64,000 nt of DNA. It comes from Dioscorea cayenensis subsp. rotundata (taxonomy: Eukaryota; Streptophyta; Magnoliopsida; Dioscoreales; Dioscoreaceae). Positions 35,106 through 45,160 of this stretch are shown here, in pieces. Position 1 is the stretch's first letter; each line of letters begins with the position of its first letter. The stretch spans positions 20,362,027 to 20,426,026 of the forward strand of contig NC_052479.1 of assembly GCF_009730915.1 (NCBI RefSeq), read 5' to 3'. Position numbers and translations under genes: made by a program. The notes below the pieces were generated by a model. That model searched no databases. It had not been told where the DNA came from and worked only from the letters and a program-made list of their open reading frames with translations.

Positions 35106-35485
35106 CCAATACCGACAGAGAAAGCACACTGGCAGAAAATCCTCCTCCCAAATCGGATCCATCCGCTGCTTCCCCAAGTTAAGAAGCTTCATCGCTCGGA
35201 TCTGATCCCGATCAGGATCATACCAAAACTCTGAGTTCGAGATCGCCAGTGCCAGCTGCACCTGGTACTCCTCCTCAGACATCATAAAGTCTCCAGCCGG
35301 AGAAAGCCATGAAGCATTGAATGGCGATGGCGGAGAAGGGTTAGCCGGGGCCGCCGCTCCACCAACTCCGCACGGTGGTCAGAGGCGCAAGAAGGAGACA
35401 GCAGAGAGGGCATAGACGAAGAGGAAGCAACCGGGACCTCGCTAGAGCGGCCATGATGATCGTGGAGCTTCTTGAATAGCTTCAT
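35106..35485 (-). pseudogene. EDR1-like exon 1
   Basis: Starts MKLFKKLHDHHGRSSE at 35485, a typical EDR1-like N-terminus (short K-rich start, then Ser/Pro-rich). A frameshift near 35340-35400 moves to the frame with [20 protein letters not shown] and [16 protein letters not shown], the hallmark [12 protein letters not shown] of the family. It ends CRYW|gtgagt at 35105. The frameshift alone would kill translation. Confidence 0.9.
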
Positions 35486-35572
35486 CGGATTGAGGGTTTC
35501 TTCCGCTCGGGCAGAGCTCTCTCGGAGAGATTTTGATGACGAGATGATTCACAAAAAAGCTCTCGGAGAGAT

Positions 35573-35665
35573 TGGCAGGAACATTGCCAGACTATTTTGG
35601 CCACGAGAGGATTAATTAACCTCTTTTGGAAGCCAACAACACCCACCCCATCTGATTTGAGTAGC
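35573..35665 (-). pseudogene. Extra kinase-end exon fragment upstream of EDR1-like exon 1
   Basis: On the minus strand this is the same exon piece as 28090-28200: VVGFQ, then NPLVAKIVWQC. It lies about 90 bp upstream of the ATG at 35485, where a promoter would be expected. Two 'ctctcggagagatt' repeats (35518-35531 and 35562-35575) lie between. It is best read as the tail of a neighbouring tandem kinase copy whose spacer was deleted. Confidence 0.8.
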
Positions 35666-35743
35666 TCTCTGTGAGCCTCCTCTCTGTGAGCTCTCCTCTC
35701 TGTGAGCTTTCCCCTTTTCTTTGTTTGTTCAGCCCCCCTTGCT

Positions 35744-36905
35744 ATGGCGAGTGGGGGCCAACCCCCTCCTCCGTCCATGTTAAACAAGACCTGGGCGGAC
35801 GTAGCGGCTGCGGCTCAACGAAAACCCCCGTCTCCATTAATGGAAGGCCCTGTACTTAACAAACTCAAAGGCAACAGAAAAAGAGTTCATTCGGGTGGAT
35901 CATGATACGCTATCTAGGGCAAGGATGAGGTTCCAGACAGTGCTCTACGGGAAGTTCTTTGGGAAATCACCTCCGTTTGAGAAAGTAAAGGAGATACTGA
36001 GTGAGAAGTGGGAGGAGATCGGCTATTTCCACATCTCCGATCTGCCGAATGGGTACCTGTTGATTCGGTGTGAGAATCAAGAAGCAATGAATAGACTGAT
36101 GTTTGAGGGTCCGTGGGCGGTCAATAGCATCATCCTGCAGCTGGCTCCTTGGCAGTCGTTCTTTGAACCGGCGTTTACAAAACTCTCCACGGCGGCTATA
36201 TGGGTTCAACTGCATAACCTCCCCGTCGAGTTCTGGGATGGGGAATCACTTGAAACTATAGCTACTACTTTTGGTCGTTTGCTTAAGATTGATGATGTTA
36301 CTTTTTCCCTATCCAGGTCTAAGTTCGCTAGAATATGCATTGAAATTGACCTAGCAAAGCCGTTAAAGCAAGGATTCTGGATTGGAGATGATGAACACCG
36401 TGTTTTCGTCGTGGTGCTTTATGAGCGACTGCCAACCTTTTGCTATAAATGCGGGTACGTTGGCCATGGTTCCAATCACTACAACCGCCAGAGCTCTGAA
36501 GGTTCAGGACACCCCTCTCCACCCCATTGCAACAGCCAGTTTGGCCAGCAATAGAAGGAGGTCAGGGAGGAGTCTGACTTCATGAGCGAGGGCATGGAGG
36601 CAGATCTGGATCCTAGGCCAGCGAATGCCCCGGATAGCAATGGGATGTCGGAGGAGCTCTCGAAATCGGACTATAGGCCCTGGATGTTGGTTTCTCGGAG
36701 ACAAGGGCGCGGTGGAGGTCGCGGGGGTGTCGGTGGTCTCGGGGGCTCGGGATCACATGCGGCGCATGCGAACTCACATGACCGCGGATCCCATCTGTCC
36801 AACGTCTCGCATTCCAGACCTACTGATGCATGTGTGACGCGTGGTGGTAGCTCGTTGAGAGGCCGGGGCAGTTCGGCTGAGTGTAGGGTACAGGTCCCTA
36901 AATGA
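35744..36905 (+). pseudogene. LINE ORF1 (DUF4283 and CCHC knuckle)
   Basis: ATG at 35744: MASGGQPPPPSMLNKTWADV (ORF1 start). A frameshift at about 35880 joins the main frame: DUF4283 block (FGKSPPFEKVKEILSEKW, FEGPWAV, WVQLHNLPVEFW), then knuckle CYKCGYVGHGSNHY, whose last cysteine is tyrosine. A further shift near 36500 leads to PWMLVSRRQGRGGGRGG and a Gly/Arg-rich tail ending at 36905. ORF1 proteins bind the LINE RNA. The missing cysteine and shifts suggest it is dead. Confidence 0.88.
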
Positions 36906-37623
36906 ATTAATGCTGAGACGGCCCCTTTTCCAGAAAAGGAATTATTTTCTCCACCCCAAGGAACGTGCTCTGATTTAACATCCACTTTGGTCTCTGAGCC
37001 AGTGATAGGCACGCCTTCTAATGTCTGTCTTGTAACGGCTACCGAGGTGAGTTTGGCGCTAGTGAGACTTCCAAGTCCCAAGGGTCCGATGACCCCTGCA
37101 GACATGCAGTGAAGCATGCTCCTTTTGTCTCGTCCAAGGGTAAAGAGGTAATCACCTCTTCGTCTCCGGAACCTCCGATTTCTCCGCCAATACTCAGAAC
37201 ATCTGAAAACCTGAGTGAAGGATTAGGGGAAGGAGGTTTATCGGAGGCCCATAGGTTGGTTGTTGAAAGAGTGTCTTTGGCGCTGCAGCCCTCCTCTCAT
37301 GCTTCCAGTGAGTCTGATCAGGTGATGAGTGACTCTGAGGATAGTGTTGGTGCTGCGTCAGAAGAAGAGGAAAATATGGAAACGATGGAACCGGAAGACT
37401 CAATGACATTGGTCCAGTATCAAAGTAATCATAGAAAAGAAGTCTTGTCTAGAAAGATCGGTCAATCTCTGATGCCATCCCATAAGAAGAGCAGAGTAGT
37501 CGCAGATGGGGAAGGGCTTTGATTTTTCTTCTTTTCGATTACTGTCTGTTTGAATTTTCTCTTATATCATGGTGTTTTTTATACCTGTTAATTTTTATTT
37601 TTCTGATTACCACTCGGTTTAGT
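36906..37623 (+). pseudogene. LINE inter-ORF segment
   Basis: An open stretch at 37109-37522 encodes an acidic, Ser/Glu-rich peptide (SDSEDSVGAASEEEENMETM) typical of the low-complexity region at the C-terminal side of plant LINE ORF1. It is likely the shifted continuation of ORF1 and not a separate gene. A T-rich spacer follows (37520-37620). Confidence 0.5.
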
Positions 37624-38590
37624 ATGTTTACAGAAATCACTAAGATAATTTGTTGGAACTGCAGAGGTGTTTCCAGCCGGATACTACCTCCAGAGTTTTT
37701 CATCTTATGAAAAAGTACAAGCCGATCATGATATGTTTGGTGGAAACCAGGGCCAACGATGATAGACTCCAGAGGTTTTGCTCTAAACTAAGGTCTCAGT
37801 GGAAATGGGCCGCGATCTTAGCAGAAGGATATTCGGGTGGCATCATCATCATTTGGGATAGTAAGATTGGCTTTGTCACCCCTCTGATAAGATCTAGATA
37901 TGCTCTTCATCTGGTTGTTACTCCTACCCAATCCTTGGATTGGATCATCTCCATTGTTTACAACTCTAACTCAATCCGAGACCAACGGCTTCCCTGGTAT
38001 GAACTCTCTGGCATGAATTCGTTAAATTTACCTTGGATTATCATGGGGGATTTTAATGCGGTTATTTCTCAAGAGGAACATCATGGTGGCTCCCATCATT
38101 ATTATAGAACTAAAGCATCTGTTTTCTCTGAGTTTATTGCCACTAATAATTTATTAGATGTGAATTTTATAGGATCTTGTTATACTTGGTGCAATAATCA
38201 GCAGGGTTTGGCCAGAAGATGGGTCCGACTTGATCGTTGCCTTATTAATCTGGTTTGGTCTAATTGCTTTGATGCTTGTCTTGTTACTCACCTTCCGAGA
38301 TATCTGTCTGATCATTCCTCTTCTTTTTTCTGTTACTCCTAGAGACACTGGTAGGAAAAAACTTTTTCGTTTTGAGAATTATTGGCTTGAACTTGTTGGC
38401 TGCCATGAAGCGATTAGGGATGCTTGGAATTTCTCTCCTCACTCTAACCCTTTGCAGGCTTTTTCTTACCTTCTATCCCGTACTAGGCACAGGCTTTTGG
38501 AATGGAAGGCCAAAGGGTTACATGATATTGATTCAAGTATAACAAACCTGGAGGCCTTGATTGTAGATAGCACACTTTGTAAGAAAAAGA
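37624..38590 (+). pseudogene. LINE ORF2, apurinic-type endonuclease part
   Basis: MFTEITKIICWNCRGVSS at 37624, a frameshift, then CLVETRANDDRLQ, WIIMGDFNAVISQEEHHGG, RRWVRLDRCL and LSDHS. These are the Asn, Glu, Asp/Asn and Asp-His landmarks of the EEP nuclease. A second frameshift near 38330 leads into FRFENYW and WNFS, the linker before RT. The sequence ends in AAGAAAAAGAAGGGC and then (TA)n. Confidence 0.9.
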
Positions 38591-38592
38591 AG

Positions 38593-38595
<3 letters not shown>

Positions 38596-38667
<72 letters not shown>
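38596..38667. repeat. (TA)n microsatellite, about 36 units
   Basis: Perfect alternating TA that abruptly ends the LINE. The apparent Ile-Tyr open frames across it are artefacts of the repeat. Confidence 0.98.
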
Positions 38668-38670
<3 letters not shown>

Positions 38671-38816
38671 TAAGTTTAAAAGCTTTTAACAAAAATAAAA
38701 CACAAATAAGTTATGTGAAAGAATAATTTTTATTTTAAAAAATATATTTTTTTTAAATAAATAAGTTCTTCAGGAATCAGTACTTTTTAAAAAATATTTT
38801 TTTTTATAAGTTCAGA

Positions 38817-39296
38817 TGTCAACAGGGCGGGAATTCATCAGGGGATACATTTTCCTGCCCCGATTCTAGAAATTCCTTTACAAATACGACCTAACACAAA
38901 ATATCAACATACACAATCACCAATAAATTATTTGCAAAATTTGAAAAAATTAAAAAAATGCAATATAGTTCATATAAATTTAAGATTTTATTTAATTTGA
39001 TACCAATGCTCATTAATTATTAATAGTTTTCTTATTAAAAATTGATAGATATATGGGTTTTTGTTCTTATTTAGATATTTATATCATACAATAATATATA
39101 ATATATATATATATATAATATTTAAATTAAATATTTAATATTTCGTGGTCGGGCCTGGGACAGGGAGGATATTCCCCTGCACCCAACCCCGACACCAACA
39201 GGAAAAATATTTTTGACCCCGGCCCTAAACCCAGAAAAAAAATTCCTCGAAGGGAATCGGATTCTCTGTCGGGGCCGGGTCCATTAACATCCCTAC
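38817..39296. mobile_element. hAT-like MITE (candidate)
   Basis: The left edge cagatgtcaacagggcggg and the reverse complement of the right edge (tagggatgttaatggacccgg) are imperfect inverted ends of the TAGGGATG type common in plant hAT MITEs. Both subterminal regions are GC-rich and the centre is AT-rich. I found no matching 8 bp target duplication. Confidence 0.45.
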
Positions 39297-39559
39297 TTAA
39301 CAGGGCCAATAGAATGCTACTTTAATAATATTTAAAAAAGAAAGGTTGAATTAACCATTTTTTTTCATTTTACAATGCAGCCATTTTGCTAAAAATAAAA
39401 ATAAAAATAAATAAATAGAAAAGGGGGTCTACATTGAGAAAAAAGCACAAAAGTCTAGTTTGATCTTAAGTAGGAGAAAAATTAATCCTCTTTGTTGTAT
39501 TATTTTTTGTTCTTTCCTTCGAATAGTGATATTGTTCTGTAGGGCACTGGATTGCGGCC

Positions 39560-39722
39560 GTTGGAAATTGTTCTGCCGGCACCGAGGTGAGACTGTTGGA
39601 GTTGGTCGCCGCCATGGACGATCTCAAGGCCATGAGGGATACTATTCTGAGAAAGATTGAATTAGAGGAAGGGAGAGGGAAAAAACGCACTCAGAAAGTG
39701 CAAGCATGGCTTGTCATGGTAC
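39560..39722 (+). pseudogene. Isolated NLR coiled-coil fragment
   Basis: LVAAMDDLKAMRDTILRKIE followed by EEGRGKKRTQKVQAWL matches the RPS2/RPS5-type CC pattern (AMxDLKAxRDxxLRKVxxEExRGxxRLxxVQxWL). No NB-ARC follows within 1.5 kb. It is more divergent from exon 1 of copies A-C than they are from each other, so it comes from a different NLR subgroup. Confidence 0.75.
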
Positions 39723-40837
39723 CATCATATACTTAATTCTATTTTCTTGATTTTTTATGACTTCAAATAAACATGCAAGTCAAATTTTTTGAGGGGCATA
39801 AATCATCTATACAATCCAATATAATTTCTTATCATATGGAAAGGCCACCTAAGCATCCTTGTATTAACTTGTAGCTTTTGTGCATAGACTACAAGTAATT
39901 AATTCCTTATTTACATCTCCTTTTTATACTTTTAAGGGGTTATTTTACTGACATTAATATTTTCACATTACAATCTGTTACATGGTAATCTAAAAATATT
40001 ACTAAATTTAGATTAGTAGTAGTGGTAATATTGATAGTAATATGTGATCATCAACTTTAGAATATTATCAAACAACTTGGTAATCACATTATCACTAAAA
40101 TAGATGGCGATGTTGAATTTTTAAGTGGTGTTATAATCTGAAACTTTTTTTAGACAAATATGTCCTTTGTTTAGAAAAAAATAATTTTCAAACACCACTG
40201 GATAAAAAATTAATTTTTGATAATATTATTTTGGAAATATCTTCATCTTCAAAAATTTATTTTTTTTTGCATATAGAAGGTTAGAGTGGAAAAGATTACA
40301 TCTTAAGTTTATAGTATTTCAGACCTTATTACTAAGAGATTTTTATAATCAGAAGAAATTATCATGTCCATAAGAATTGATTTTTTATTATTGTATAAAT
40401 GTGTGATACATTTATTGTAATATTTTGATTTAACAATAATAATTATTTATTATTTATTTATTTGATACACTATCAATTTATTTAACTAAAGGGCCGGAAG
40501 CTAGAAAATAAAAACATTATTGATTTTTTTACTGTATCTCAAAGACAAAATGGTAGGTTAGACATAGAGTGTAAAATAGAATGATGGTTGATTTAGGTGA
40601 ATCTATGAGTAAAATAAAAATTCATAATACATTATAGTTAAGTTTTTATATTTTCTTAATTTTAACTTATGCCGGAAAAACAAGGTAATCAATTAAATGC
40701 ATAGGAAAAAAATGAATCAATTGCAGTGTAACGGATGATCTGAAATCAAACCTGTTCCCCATCTGCATAGGCTCCGGTTCATGGTCCTTTAAGGTAAAGC
40801 ATGCCATTTTATTTTATTTTTGGTAAAGCATGTCATT

Positions 40838-40868
<31 letters not shown>

Positions 40869-41330
40869 GAATAATAATAATAATAATAATGCATGCCATT
40901 TTATTGTTTTTTGGTAAATCATGTCATTTAATTAATAATAATAATTATTATTATTATTATTTTGAAATAAATAGATTTTTTAAAAATCAACAACATTTAA
41001 ATAATAGGTAAAATAGTTCAAAAGCTTGGAAAGAAACTTTGTTTAGTTTTTTTTAACTAGTCAACACTTTGTGCCGATCTAGCATTAGCAAGGTGGTTCA
41101 TGACAATTTTGTGGTAATAATAATAATTTGTGGGTTTTCAAAAAGAAATTTTTTTTTTGAAGGACTAATAGTATTTAACCAGAAGAAAGGCCCATAAAAG
41201 GTCCACATCCATGAAGCCCAATGGGAAGGCCCATATATATTCTGGTTTATTTAGGATGTGCAGCAAGTGTGTTAGTGGGTTTCGGCTCCTGCGATTTTTA
41301 GTGTTTTAAGAAAATTTTTTAGGGTTTAAT
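39723..41330. other. Intergenic; microsatellites only
   Basis: AT-rich. (AAT)n occurs at 40841-40890 and mixed AAT/ATT runs at 40934-40962, inside a repeated 'ggtaaa(g/t)catg(c/t)catttta' motif present three times at 40793-40930. The repeated motif suggests local slippage duplication. No gene is seen. Confidence 0.6.
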
Positions 41331-41353
41331 CAAAGCACTTTGGGAGGAAATAC

Positions 41354-41404
41354 GATGGCTGGGATGGAAATTTCGCAGGAGCTTCAGCGATTTCTTGAGG
41401 TTTG
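41354..41404 (+). CDS. Possible 16-codon upstream ORF
   Basis: The short frame ATGGCTGGG...GAGGTTTGA lies 69 bp before the main ATG at 41473 in the presumed 5' leader of the next gene and closes before it. It could dampen translation, or the leader may be spliced. It is weakly supported, because an uncaptured intron could also make this the true N-terminus. Confidence 0.3.
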
Positions 41405-41472
41405 ATTCATCTTCCTCCTTCTCTCGTTGTCTGTCTCTCTGGGGTTCGTTGTGGGTGTGGGTGAAGAAGAGA

Positions 41473-43748
41473 ATGGGGGATTTGCTTGCGGAGCTGGAGC
41501 ATCTACTCCGATCGGTAAGAGAGATTTTGCTCAAAATCTCATTATTTGATGTTTAGGGTTTCAATGTTTCACAATTGTTAGATGTGGATTTCATTTTTTT
41601 TATGAATTTTGATTTTGGTGGTTTGTTTTGATGGATGGATGGATGTTGCAGGAAGGGATGACGAGGGAGGAGGCTGTGTTCTTCAAGGAATGCAAGGATA
41701 GAGCTATCAAGGATTTCACTGTTGGTGCTTGTGCTTCTTCAGCCATTGCCTGGATCGGTATATGCTTTTATACATAGTTTCTCGATGAATAAAGAAAAAC
41801 TTTCCTTTATGTAATACTTAATGCTATGAGTTTATGTGAGATCTCTAAAATTTTGATTTTTGAATATGTATGTATGCAGCATCTAGAAGCTTGGTTCCGT
41901 GGCATAGGTTTAGCCTTTCAGCTGGTGAGTTCATGAATCATTCTTCTAATTTTATTTAATTTTTCACTAAAATTGGCTTATTTTTTCTATGTATTGCTAT
42001 TGTAAATACTTAAATTCACCTCCTTTTTTAAAAGGAAAAAAGACTGATTAGTAGTGTTGAAATATTGGTTTCGTAGTTATTTCTTGTAGCTTAAATTAAT
42101 TGAGCTTGTGAATTGTCCAAATAATTACATTTGTGTATATGTGTGTGTGTGTGGCTTCAAGTTATTGTGTTCATGAAATTTGATTTGTATGTGTGTGGAA
42201 CTTCAGTTAATTGTGATTCATGAAGTACCCAAACAAATTACATTTTTTGTTCGTCTTTGAGTGCATTTTCAAGCAATTGAGCTGATGACATTGGATATAT
42301 ATCTGTGGTGCTTCAATTAATCTGGTGCATGAATCATCCTAATAATTTTACATTAGTGTGTGCATGTGGAGCTTTAATTAAATGACTGCATGAATTATCA
42401 AAAAGAAAAAATAGTTACTTTTGTGTGTGTGTGTGGATGGAGTTTCAATTAATTGAGCTTATTAATTATCAATATAGTTAAATTTGTATTTTTGTAGCTA
42501 GAGGCTTCAAACTTTTGGTTTATGTATCATCCAAATGATCACATCTTGTGTGTGTGTGCGTGTTTGGATTTTCAATTACTTGAGCTCATTAATTGTTGTA
42601 TGGATTTACAATTACTTGAGCTCATTAATCGTCAAAATGGTTAAATTTATGTTTTTGTGTGGGGGGCTTCAAATAAATTGATCCGTGGATTATCCAAATA
42701 ATTACATATGTTGGGGGGTATTCTCTAGTGTGTGATAGGTACTAGCAAATAATTCTGTAAATGGTGCAGGGTCTGGTATGCTAGCAGGAATGTGGAGGTT
42801 TAATCATTCATTGGATGCTTGCGTGGATAAAATTCTAGGACGTGATTGGGATCACATGAAGTTGGGTTTGGCTGGCATGTAGGTTCTACTTCTCAATTAC
42901 ATGTATATACATTCTTGCATTGTGCAACACCATTTGCAAATGTGCCCTTGAATAGAGCTCTCCAATGCACCATGTGGCACACTTAGATTTCTCTATCTAT
43001 GCACTGACATATATGTAATGGCAGCACCTCTCTGATATTCTGGAAATTTTTGGTTATCTTTGTGATTTTCTTCTATTTCTTTTAGTAACTCTATAACTCC
43101 AGTCCTGATTTAAACTATGATTTATTTTCTACTGAATATCTGGAAGTATTATCACAAGAAAGATTGAATTTTTATGTGTTACATTTATGTTCGAATGTTC
43201 AATTCGGTATATTTGCTAAAAGAATTGTTTATTGGATTAAATGCATGGCATTTTTGGCAGAATCATGAAGAGGCATATGTATAATCCATCACGTGTGAAA
43301 CTTTTGAGTAAACATATGTGTACCCAGAGGAGGTATTCAATGACGTGAATCCTGATCATAGCTTTCACATTATGGCGGTTCCGGAACATGTATGTAGAGG
43401 GGAAATGATGTTCAAAAGTTCCACACAGTAAAGTCGAAAAATTATAAAAACTCCACCGCAAAGGAGCAGCCCAAGCAAATCATCGTAAGTATTTCACCTC
43501 TGATCCTGCCTGACATGTTTAACTTCATTTTTTTAGAACAGTTATTAAAACTTCTTACCTTTGGAATACAGAGCAGCCAGGGCAGTGAGATGATCGCAGA
43601 TCCTCTAGATTGCATCTTTGGTGATTTGGAAAGTGGCAAGGAAATCTCTCATTCAAACAATGTCAACAAGCGATCTAGAAGAAGACTACGTGGCCATAAG
43701 AGAGCTCATCGCCATTATCATCATCATCGTGAGGCTAACCAAATGTAA
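41473..43748 (+). CDS. Six-exon conserved small plant protein, function unknown; frame broken in exon 5
   Basis: Exons: 41473-41514, 41652-41757, 41880-41924, 42770-42878, 43261-43484, 43572-43748, all with GT/AG edges and consistent phases through exon 4. Protein: MGDLLAELEHLLRS, then EGMTREEAVFFKECKDRAIK, a probable membrane-type segment (TVGACASSAIAWI), PWHRFSLSAGSGMLAGMWRF, IIMKRHMYNP. The last exon gives MIADPLDCIFGD and a Lys/Arg/His-rich tail (RHYHHH). I recall similar uncharacterised plant proteins ending DPLDxIFG. In exon 5 a shift near 43315 (YPEEVFNDVNPDH in another frame) and one near 43370 break the frame. It is either a recent pseudogene or has assembly errors. Confidence 0.7.
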
Positions 43749-44019
43749 AATTTATGATAGAAGGCATAAAAGAGATCATGTTTGTCATCCAAAAACCAAA
43801 TATTTATAATCTAAATCCATACATGTTTTGTGATAAAAAGGAGCTCAAAAGCTTTTTATTAGCAGAAAACTAAAAGAACAGAGAAAACAAATTTGCAAAG
43901 AAAATCAAACCAACAGAGAGCTGAGAGCAAAGATCTAAACAAACAAAAGCTACAAGAGAAGGAATGAGAGAAGAGAAACAGGCTAATCACAAAAAACTAA
44001 ACACAAAGGAGACTAGAAA

Positions 44020-44595
44020 CTAATTGAAATGAAGACCCAAAGTTTGAAATATCTTCATGATCCAATTAGGTAGTTCACGGCCATGATGAAATAGAGTCAA
44101 CTCATGTAAATTACGGCCAAGAACAGCTAAACCAGAAGAAGCCTTGGCCCAGCATTTTGGAATGATATGCAGCTGAATGGCACCCAGGATAGTCATCATG
44201 GCACCAATATTCTCCAACAAAGTTGTGGTTCTCCAACATGGAAGAAGAACCCCATACTTAATAGTTCTCGCTAACTCCTCATGGGTGATGAACAAATGCC
44301 TAGGCTTCAAATTGTTTTTATATAGATATTGAAGAACTGATTTCAGCGCCACAGCCTCGGCTTCAAATAAAGAATCAGCATATAGACCAAAGCAACCTGC
44401 AATAGAAATTTTTGCATTATAATCACATATATAGAAACCAGCCCCTGAACAAGAAGACTCATTGTTCCAAACAGCAGAAATGACAAGAAAAGGACCGTCA
44501 AGAGCAGTGAAGTTGTTCAAGAAAAGGTTCCTCCCTGTTAAAGTATCAGGCACAGAAAAATATTCACTTGTGTGAGCAACAGCCTTAGATGCCAA
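44020..44595 (-). pseudogene. LINE RNase H-like domain (RVT_3)
   Basis: AVWNNESSCSGAGFYICDYN, then EAEAVALKSVLQYLYKNN and HIIPKCWAKASSGLAVLGRN match the RVT_3 layout D-x-E-x-D. The first Asp appears as Asn-Asn (WNNESS), the Glu is retained (FEAEA), and the usual N/D-AD near the end is degenerate. It follows the zf-RVT after one stop. Confidence 0.75.
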
Positions 44596-44601
44596 TAGGC
44601 A

Positions 44602-45156
44602 TCAATCCAAATTTTCATTTTTAAAGATCATGTTGCATCTCGCTTTCCATATATACCAAGCAGTTGTAGCAATTGTAGAACGAATGAATGAGTCGTTGCC
44701 AGCCACAGAGGGGCTAAGCCAGTTCCCAGACATGAAACCTCCCTCAAAAGAGAAAGATTTACCAGTAAGAAGCTTAATATAGGACCAAATAAGCAAAGCT
44801 TTGGGGCAAAGACATAAAAGGTGTTCAATGTTTTCATTCTCCAATCTGCAAAAGACACAAGAGTTTTGAGGTCCCAGGTTGAGACGATAAAGATAATCAT
44901 ATGTTTTGACCCCGTTATGAAACACAAGCCAGATGAAATGTTTAGTTCTAGGGGCCACACGAAGCTTCCAAATGTTACCCCACCCATCCAAAAAATCCTG
45001 GTGAACATGAGAATTGTTAAGATGAGAGTAAATAATGGAAGAAAGTTTGAATTTCTTAGTTTTAGGAAACCACACAAAGCAGTTGTCAAAATCAAAGCTG
45101 ATTTTGCCAAGGCTGAGAGTATCAGAATTTAGGAAACCACACAAAGCAGTTGTCAT
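44602..45156 (-). pseudogene. LINE zf-RVT domain
   Basis: The frame contains WGNIWKLRVAPRTKHFIWLV, CVFCRLENENIEHLLCLCP (Cys-Cys-His-Cys zf-RVT), then WYIWKARCNMIFKN. Upstream RT is missing. The first ~25 bp of the frame is a partial duplicate of 45063-45088. Confidence 0.85.
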
Positions 45157-45160
45157 AATG

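Larger units (their letters stand above)
27835..35485 (-). pseudogene. EDR1/CTR1-type Raf-like MAP3K pseudogene (whole locus)
   Basis: Minus-strand exon remnants in the right order for an EDR1-like kinase: exon 1 35106-35485; EDR1 domain 33860-34165 and 33614-33735; central exon 32087-32936; kinase exons about 31570-31645, 30332-30440, 30159-30256, 28677-28745, 28088-28300; last exon 27835-27940. Many exon edges keep GT/AG in matching phase, for example AA|GTAAGC at 28087 joined to 27940, and CTAG|G at 32937. It is disabled by stops in the EDR1 domain, in kinase subdomain IX and in the last exon, by frameshifts, and by two damaged acceptors. In Arabidopsis EDR1 is a negative regulator of defence and ethylene-induced senescence. 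Confidence 0.9.
35676..38595 (+). mobile_element. Plant L1-type LINE, 5' part retained, 3' part missing
   Basis: A short leader with three 'ctctctgtgagc' repeats (35669-35707) is followed by ORF1 and the endonuclease portion of ORF2. The element stops at the (TA)n tract at 38596. Reverse transcriptase, the zf-RVT end and poly(A) are missing. This is the reverse of the usual 5' truncation, so the loss came after insertion, or the tract is a rearrangement point. Confidence 0.88.
43830..45160 (-). mobile_element. 5'-truncated LINE tail (zf-RVT plus RNase H)
   Basis: On the minus strand a zf-RVT block is followed by an RNase H block and about 180 bp of 3' untranslated sequence ending AATAAAAAGC near 43850. 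It lies tail-to-tail with the gene at 41473-43748, about 80 bp beyond its stop codon. It is a different LINE lineage from 35676-38595, since it carries an RNase H. Confidence 0.8.

Noticed and set aside
36671..37117. 148-codon minus-strand frame
   Set aside because: Antisense to the Gly/Arg-rich LINE ORF1 tail. The Pro/Arg composition is what that reverse strand gives.
38560..38692. Ile-Tyr repeat 'protein' on both strands
   Set aside because: Pure translation of the (TA)n microsatellite.
44821..45132. 103-codon plus-strand frame
   Set aside because: Shadow of the minus-strand LINE zf-RVT frame.
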